Shown here one piece after another: positions 52,406 through 57,065 of a stretch of 57,065 nucleotides of DNA. The stretch's first letter is position 1, and every line of letters begins with the position of its first letter. Origin of the DNA: Fen731 sp964481885 (lineage in GTDB: Bacteria > Actinomycetota > Humimicrobiia > Humimicrobiales > Humimicrobiaceae); the NCBI GenBank assembly GCA_964481885.1, contig CAYZUS010000012.1, forward strand, positions 1-57,065. Reading direction: 5' to 3'. Below the pieces are notes generated by a model, which searched no databases, was not told the DNA's origin, and saw only the letters and a program-made list of their open reading frames with translations. The position numbers and the translations under genes are program-made.

Positions 52406-52445
52406 TTTGGCTAATTATATGGTTCTTACGAAATAATTAGCCAAA
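52406..52445. terminator. Long AT-rich hairpin between convergent genes
   Basis: TTTGGCTAATTAT (52406-52418) pairs perfectly with ATAATTAGCCAAA (52433-52445), a 13-bp stem with a 14-base loop. It lies 25 bp after the plus-strand stop and 140 bp beyond the end of the kinase gene. It may terminate transcription in both directions; T-tracts on both sides are weak. Confidence 0.55.
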
Positions 52446-52587
52446 ATTAAAAATTCCAAAAGTACTTATACTGATCGAGTTAAAATTATTTTTAAAAATA
52501 CTAAACTATTCAGTCACAATTATTTGATACCTTAGAGATTTCACTTAACAGACAATACCTGCATTATCCCATTAAAACCAGTACAAC

Positions 52588-53532
52588 TCAGGAGCGAATC
52601 TTGCTGAATTCCGCCCTTACCCTTTTAAATAATATCTCCAGAATCTCGCTTACAGTATTGTCAATTCCATAGTTTTCAATAATAGGCACTTTGCTTTGTT
52701 TTGCCAGTTCCTCTATATATTTTTGAATCATATGTATTTTATCCAGCTGGTCTATATATTTTTGCATGGGGCGTGATCCCTGGGTTTCAAAAGTCCTTTT
52801 TGAAAAATGTTCTTTATGTATTTCCTTATCCGGCACAGAAATAACAATCTCCTGGATAATAGCCCTTTTTGCATATTTCTTCAGGTCCATATATCCTGGT
52901 ACAACGTGTGCGCCTTCAATAATAATATCATTTTTTTCTTCTATCCCTCTTTTGATGATAGCTTCTATTCCAACAATCACCGTCATGGCCTGCTCCCTGA
53001 AACCAAGGATGACCGGCTCAACCCCCACCGGCGGCAAAGTCAGGTTCTGGTATGCATTAAATGACGAACCCCTCAGTGGCCTTATTAACTTATCAGATAC
53101 GGTTGCGCGCATGACTTCCCTTATGGCATCCGAGGAAGCCACCCTGGTTATATTGAGCCTGTTTGCAAGAATTGTGGCTATCGTTGATTTACCAACACCC
53201 GTTGCTCCTCCAATCAAAAGGATTATAGGTTTTTTTAGCTTGCCTACCGACTGCCACAAAAGATACTTCTCAGCATAAAGAATATCTACAGAGTCCTTGA
53301 TAAACCTGAAAACAATCGACCTCAACTCTTCCATTGCTATCTTGGTGATTTTGTTTGTTATGAGGTATTGCTCTATTTCATAAGCTATTTTGTGGCACAG
53401 CCCAATCTCAAGGCCAGTTACCGATATTGAGGAGGCAAGTATGCCTTTTGAAAACGGGAGGCCGCTTTTTTTATCGCTCAGTACAATTACCTGATTTGGA
53501 TTATTGGTTTGGTCCATGTTATTGTCCGCCAT
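52588..53532 (-). CDS. 2-phosphoglycerate kinase
   Basis: 314 residues. An ATP-cone-like N-terminal domain (VIVLSDKKSGLPFSKGILASSI and the helix pair to about residue 85) precedes a P-loop kinase: LLIGGATGVGKSTIA (Lys115), then ASSDAIREVMRA, FREQAMTVIVGIEAIIKRG and IIIEGAHVVPGY. This order is that of 2-phosphoglycerate kinase from methanogens, which makes 2,3-bisphosphoglycerate from 2-phosphoglycerate with ATP. The next gene upstream is the cyclising enzyme of the same pathway, 30 bp away, so the assignment is well supported. A role as another small-molecule kinase is less likely. Confidence 0.88.
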   Translation of the reverse strand: MADNNMDQTNNPNQVIVLSDKKSGLPFSKGILASSISVTGLEIGLCHKIAYEIEQYLITNKITKIAMEELRSIVFRFIKDSVDILYAEKYLLWQSVGKLKKPIILLIGGATGVGKSTIATILANRLNITRVASSDAIREVMRATVSDKLIRPLRGSSFNAYQNLTLPPVGVEPVILGFREQAMTVIVGIEAIIKRGIEEKNDIIIEGAHVVPGYMDLKKYAKRAIIQEIVISVPDKEIHKEHFSKRTFETQGSRPMQKYIDQLDKIHMIQKYIEELAKQSKVPIIENYGIDNTVSEILEILFKRVRAEFSKIRS

Positions 53533-53562
53533 ATTTTTTTAGCCTTACATTTATTTTTTACT

Positions 53563-54921
53563 TTAATTAATTCCTGTTTTTATCAGATCTTCAATAAAAT
53601 CATTAAGTTCGGAAGCACCTTCAACGATTACCGGTATATTATTCATATAATTGATCTCTTTGCCGGCTTTATAGGCGTATTCGGTGACCATGTCTACTGA
53701 TGCCGCTTTCAGCTCTGTAAGCAATACATCGTAATCATCAAATCCATCCAGCTCAACTTTCAGCTTTGGTCGGTTGGCAAGGTTAAAGGATGCTTTAACA
53801 ACTTTACAGCTGTATTCTTTTTCAAGATACCTGCTGATCTTTTCTTCTACGAGGCTGCTGGCTGTAAGCACCATAAAAACTTTCTTGCCCTTTATGTTGT
53901 ACAAAGGTTCCGGCCTGAAAACAGATTTTATAATCTTTATGTCAGGCCTGGCTTTTTTAATTTCTCCAACAAGAAAATCGATCTTTGCCAGGTCCCCAAA
54001 AGGCTCTTCGCACATCGTCAGGAAAACCAGGTCTGAGGTCAATATCCTGTAAAGTCCCATGTAGCCGACAAGGCTGTCCCAACTCTGGCTGGCACCGATA
54101 ACACACACCTGGCGATCAGTTATTACAGCAGGCACAGAGGCCCCGCTGCCCTCCACCAGAGTAATTTCAGGGCTAAGGCTTTCACAGAGCTTTACTCCGG
54201 CATCTATATTCGATAAAAAAAACTTGCCGCCAAAACCCCCGCCGCATCTTCTGCAGCCTATTGTATCCACCCTGGAAAAAAGTGCGTCCTCAATATAGTC
54301 AGAGCTTGCATGCATGCCGCTTCTGGAAATTGAAAGAAGGTATTCAGGTGTGATCTCTATTTCGCTGCCCTTTATTATCAGTGGCTTTGTAGGCCCGCCA
54401 CGTCCCATTGCAATAATGCACGTTTTTCTTTTTGCAGAAAAAGTTTTTGCAAGATAAGAGCTGACTGCAGTTTTTCCTATCCTTTTTCCGGTGCCGATTA
54501 CAAGCAGGCTTCGTCCTGCCGGTTTTAAAGTTTTTGTCTCATATTCAAAATAAAAGTCGGGCCCCATGTATGAGCATTTTCGTGCAAAACTATAGGAAGC
54601 TATCTTCATCCTTGCAATGTAATTTACTACGGGTTCATCGCTTAAATCATAGACAATGTCCGGCCCTAACACATCGAGCGCTTTTAAAAAATCAGTATCC
54701 AGGTCATTTATTTTTATGACTTTATGCCCATAAAAACTATCGAGATCTTCGCTCATGAGTTTTTCGGTGCCGCCAAGAAAAATAATTCCGCAGAAGCTGC
54801 CTTTAAAACTTTTTTTCAAAAGCTCTATGGCATCAAGATTTATCTGCGGGTAATGTTCCCCATCGATTAGCGCGGCCAGTTTCCTGTCAGAATTTGACCT
54901 GTTCTTTAACAAATCTATCAT
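53563..54921 (-). CDS. cpgS: Cyclic 2,3-diphosphoglycerate synthetase
   Basis: 452 residues, close to the about 460 of the methanogen enzyme. LIDGEHYPQ near the N terminus, the P-loop VIGTGKRIGKTAVSSYLAK (Lys150), MGRGGPTKP, GCRRCGGGFGG and VEGSGASVPA are the pattern of CpgS. It closes 2,3-bisphosphoglycerate to cyclic 2,3-diphosphoglycerate using ATP. It overlaps the upstream phosphoesterase gene by 35 bp, so the two are translationally coupled, and it precedes 2-phosphoglycerate kinase. Start ATG 54921 has no clear ribosome site, consistent with coupling. Confidence 0.9.
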   Translation of the reverse strand: MIDLLKNRSNSDRKLAALIDGEHYPQINLDAIELLKKSFKGSFCGIIFLGGTEKLMSEDLDSFYGHKVIKINDLDTDFLKALDVLGPDIVYDLSDEPVVNYIARMKIASYSFARKCSYMGPDFYFEYETKTLKPAGRSLLVIGTGKRIGKTAVSSYLAKTFSAKRKTCIIAMGRGGPTKPLIIKGSEIEITPEYLLSISRSGMHASSDYIEDALFSRVDTIGCRRCGGGFGGKFFLSNIDAGVKLCESLSPEITLVEGSGASVPAVITDRQVCVIGASQSWDSLVGYMGLYRILTSDLVFLTMCEEPFGDLAKIDFLVGEIKKARPDIKIIKSVFRPEPLYNIKGKKVFMVLTASSLVEEKISRYLEKEYSCKVVKASFNLANRPKLKVELDGFDDYDVLLTELKAASVDMVTEYAYKAGKEINYMNNIPVIVEGASELNDFIEDLIKTGIN

Positions 54922-55690
54922 TTAATTTACTCTTGGAAGTCTTTCTTTCCAGCCCTATTATTTTTTCAGTCCTGTCAAATGGATACCTTCTGTAAATATC
55001 TATGGCGTCATCTCTTATGTAAACAATATTATAGTTTGGCTCTATTTTGCCCCTGAGCCTTAAGCTTGATACTGTTCCGGCAGTTATGATATATATATCC
55101 TCCATGCGCCAAATGTATGGGACATGTTTGTGTCCACATAAAACAATGTCAACATCTGAGTCTACCAGTACTTCAAGAACATCTCCTGCGTCATGGACAA
55201 TATTACGCTCGCGACCCGTTCCGGGGACCGGAATAAGGTGATGGTGCATGGCAAATATCTTTAAGTCATTGGGTTTGGCATTCTTAAATTCATTCTTTAT
55301 CCAGCTGTAGTATTCCCTGCCTATGTGTCCATTATCAAGGTCCGGCTCACTTGAGTCTGACGAAACAATTATTAATTCTTCTGTTTTAAAACATGAATAC
55401 CTTTCACCGAAAAGATCTTCGAAATGCATATATCCGACGTTTCGTGAATCGTGGTTACCTGGCATTATCAGAATGTTTTTACACTTAATGGGAGAAATAT
55501 AATTTTTAACCGTGTCATATTCCCTTCTGTAGCCCATTCCGGTCAGATCGCCCGTTATCATGACAATGTCTGGTTTTAACTCATTTATTTCATCCACACA
55601 CCTTGTAAGCAGGCTGGGCACAAAATCAGACTCTCCAACATGCAAATCAGAAATCTGGACTATTACTGTTTCCTTTTTACTTTCAGGCAT
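54887..55690 (-). CDS. Calcineurin-like metallophosphoesterase
   Basis: 267 residues. The binuclear metal motifs are complete: SDLHVG (Asp15, His17), TGDLT (Asp48), GNHD (Asn79, His80), MHHH (about 149-151) and GHKH (His187, His189). The arrangement is that of the Icc/CpdA-type phosphodiesterase group. The product is cytosolic. Its 3' end overlaps cpgS, and it is first of the three-gene group, so it could act on cyclic 2,3-diphosphoglycerate or its precursors. That substrate is inference; cyclic nucleotide activity is an alternative. Confidence 0.9.
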   Translation of the reverse strand: MPESKKETVIVQISDLHVGESDFVPSLLTRCVDEINELKPDIVMITGDLTGMGYRREYDTVKNYISPIKCKNILIMPGNHDSRNVGYMHFEDLFGERYSCFKTEELIIVSSDSSEPDLDNGHIGREYYSWIKNEFKNAKPNDLKIFAMHHHLIPVPGTGRERNIVHDAGDVLEVLVDSDVDIVLCGHKHVPYIWRMEDIYIITAGTVSSLRLRGKIEPNYNIVYIRDDAIDIYRRYPFDRTEKIIGLERKTSKSKLNDRFVKEQVKF

Positions 55691-55894
55691 TTTTCCCTCT
55701 TTATTTAAGGCTTTGGTTTATGCTAATAAATATTTGTTTGAATTCGCTAATCTGTAATGTGGCTTCGTTCTATTTTGTCCCTGCCCTTAAATGATACGCT
55801 CTGCCCTGCTGCCCACATTATTCTGCTATCAATGTTATTCTACTATTTTTTACCACTTTTAAATCACTTTTTCTAAAACTATTGTCTTAAAATA

Positions 55895-57034
55895 TTAAAA
55901 CTTTATGAATTTAAGTCTTTCCACTATTTCTTTATATGTCCTCTCGCCCCTCAATATTCTGCAGCATGCATTAAAATAATTATCGTTCTTTTTTAAAAGG
56001 TTGTAAAACAAAAAAACCGAGTTGTAAAAAACTTTGGTAAGCATCAGAGAGATTTTAATATCCCTGCTGATGTCAGATTCAATGAGTTTGAAATAATCAG
56101 AAAAAGTAAAATCAGATTTTTCCAGGGAATTTTTTATGCAATCAGAAGCAATAATGGAGCTTTTTAGCGCATTGTACAGTCCTTCCCCTGTAAACCCGTC
56201 TCCAAAACAGGCCGCATCCCCCACAGCCAGCACTCTGTGGCCGCAAAAAGGGGTGTCCTTTTTCCTTACAGGTATTCCATGTGCCATAATTTTAAGACTG
56301 CCACTGCAAAATTCCGAAAGAAAAAGTTTAAAATACTTTTTTGCTTTTGGGGCGTTAGCTGCAGGTGCCCCAACTCCGCATGACATCCTGTTTTTTTTGG
56401 GAAATACCCAGCCATAGCCTTTCTTTACACCATTAAAATCAAGCCTTACTGAATCATTAAAGTCAAAAACATTGCCGGTGCGGTCCGTAACCATAAAACC
56501 ATCATCACCATATTCGATTTCGGTTTCATATCCAATTATTTTATTAAATTTATTACTGCCAGTAATTTTTTTATGTACCAACCCTCTTATACCGTCGGCA
56601 CCTGCGAGGATTTTCGCCCTGTAACTTGATTTGGCAGTATGCACCTCTACACGATCATTAAAAACTTCATAGTCTGTTAATCCCTCTCCATACTGTATCC
56701 GGCAGCCGGCAATATCAGCTTTATTCGCAAGCAAATCATCAAATACGGCCCTTTCAACAGTATATATTATGGGGCCATCACTTTTCCTGTGAATAATGTC
56801 CTTATTGGCAAGTGAAAAATAGATGCCGTAAATGGTTTTCTCGATAACCTCACTAACGTCAAACGGAATAAGTTTAAGGGTCCTGTGCTGGATTCCACCG
56901 GCGCATAATTTTTTACGTGGGAATATTTCCTTTTCAAGGATCAGTGTGCTTATATTGTTTTGCGCCAATAAATATCCAAGAATACTGCCTGCGGGGCCAC
57001 AGCCTGATATAATTACGTCAAAATTATTATTCAT
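55895..57034 (-). CDS. Geranylgeranyl-reductase-family flavoprotein
   Basis: 379 residues with an FAD-binding Rossmann fold: VIISGCGPAGSILGYLL (GxGxxG, residues 11-16) and EKEIFPRKKLCAGGI, the latter typical of geranylgeranyl reductases. GADGIRGLVHKK and AVGDAACFGDGFTGEGLYNALKSS are the second and third FAD motifs. The family reduces isoprenoid double bonds in chlorophyll side chains, archaeal lipids or menaquinone tails. Here a quinone or polyprenyl substrate is plausible. The gene lies 205 bp upstream of the cyclic-diphosphoglycerate group on the same strand. Confidence 0.87.
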   Translation of the reverse strand: MNNNFDVIISGCGPAGSILGYLLAQNNISTLILEKEIFPRKKLCAGGIQHRTLKLIPFDVSEVIEKTIYGIYFSLANKDIIHRKSDGPIIYTVERAVFDDLLANKADIAGCRIQYGEGLTDYEVFNDRVEVHTAKSSYRAKILAGADGIRGLVHKKITGSNKFNKIIGYETEIEYGDDGFMVTDRTGNVFDFNDSVRLDFNGVKKGYGWVFPKKNRMSCGVGAPAANAPKAKKYFKLFLSEFCSGSLKIMAHGIPVRKKDTPFCGHRVLAVGDAACFGDGFTGEGLYNALKSSIIASDCIKNSLEKSDFTFSDYFKLIESDISRDIKISLMLTKVFYNSVFLFYNLLKKNDNYFNACCRILRGERTYKEIVERLKFIKF

Positions 57035-57065
57035 GCTTTCATTCTATCCAAAGAGCCAAAATAAT

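Overview
The window is 57 kb of AT-rich bacterial chromosome carrying ordinary protein-coding genes in the standard code (TGA, TAA and TAG all act as stops). It contains five runs of exactly 100 N, which are scaffold joins of unknown true length. Gene content points to a monoderm-like (Gram-positive-type) bacterium: DivIVA, SepF, an AmaP-type membrane protein, DegV proteins, a bacillithiol pathway, a heliorhodopsin, a MurE with the meso-DAP signature DNPR, and no outer-membrane or lipopolysaccharide genes. The taxonomic signals conflict. The AdnA/AdnB-like pair of iron-sulfur helicase-nucleases recalls Actinobacteria, while FtsA and bacillithiol genes recall Firmicutes-type lineages. I would place it only as an uncultivated deep monoderm lineage, probably from a metagenome assembly.

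Layout. 0.2-5.8 kb: a secreted/membrane trypsin-like protease with a cytosolic zinc ribbon, then bshA, bshB1 and bshC, the whole bacillithiol pathway on the minus strand. 5.9-7.3 kb: a 49-residue zinc-ribbon protein, a repeat- and hairpin-rich gene-free stretch, and a truncated ilvE. 7.4-14.5 kb: two giant UvrD-type helicase/nuclease subunits and tRNA-Gly(CCC). 14.6-21.8 kb: AmaP-like protein, lipid-kinase family protein, orphan amino-acid-type binding lipoprotein, two tandem DegV paralogues, 5-formyltetrahydrofolate cyclo-ligase and a family 2 glycosyltransferase. 21.7-47.3 kb: one long minus-strand division and cell-wall run. In transcription order it reads mraZ, rsmH, ftsL-like, ftsI, murE, murF, mraY, murD, ftsW, murG, murC, murB, ddl, ftsQ, ftsA, ftsZ, yggS, sepF, proC, divIVA, yggU, a CpaE/MinD-like ATPase, a double-HTH protein and a 54-residue membrane protein. 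MraZ-type operator repeats precede mraZ. 47.6-50.5 kb: xseB/xseA, a membrane protein and an FmdB-type zinc ribbon. 50.6-52.4 kb: a plus-strand heliorhodopsin with its own promoter and terminator, then a small membrane-anchored protein. 52.6-57 kb: a minus-strand group holding 2-phosphoglycerate kinase, cyclic 2,3-diphosphoglycerate synthetase, a calcineurin-type phosphoesterase and a geranylgeranyl-reductase-family flavoprotein.

Three points stand out. First, the heliorhodopsin retains the retinal lysine and all the signature polar residues. Second, both enzymes for cyclic 2,3-diphosphoglycerate, a solute known from methanogenic archaea, sit in a bacterial operon with an overlapping phosphoesterase that could be its turnover enzyme. 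Third, short tandem repeats and charged low-complexity inserts are scattered through otherwise conserved enzymes (MurD, MurF, Ddl, MurB, DivIVA, both helicases) and through the rsmH-ftsL spacer; at least two assembly gaps fall in such repeats. The MurD and MurF inserts occupy what looks like the same place in the shared Mur-ligase C-terminal domain.

All family assignments come from reading motifs and remembered family signatures; no database search was run.
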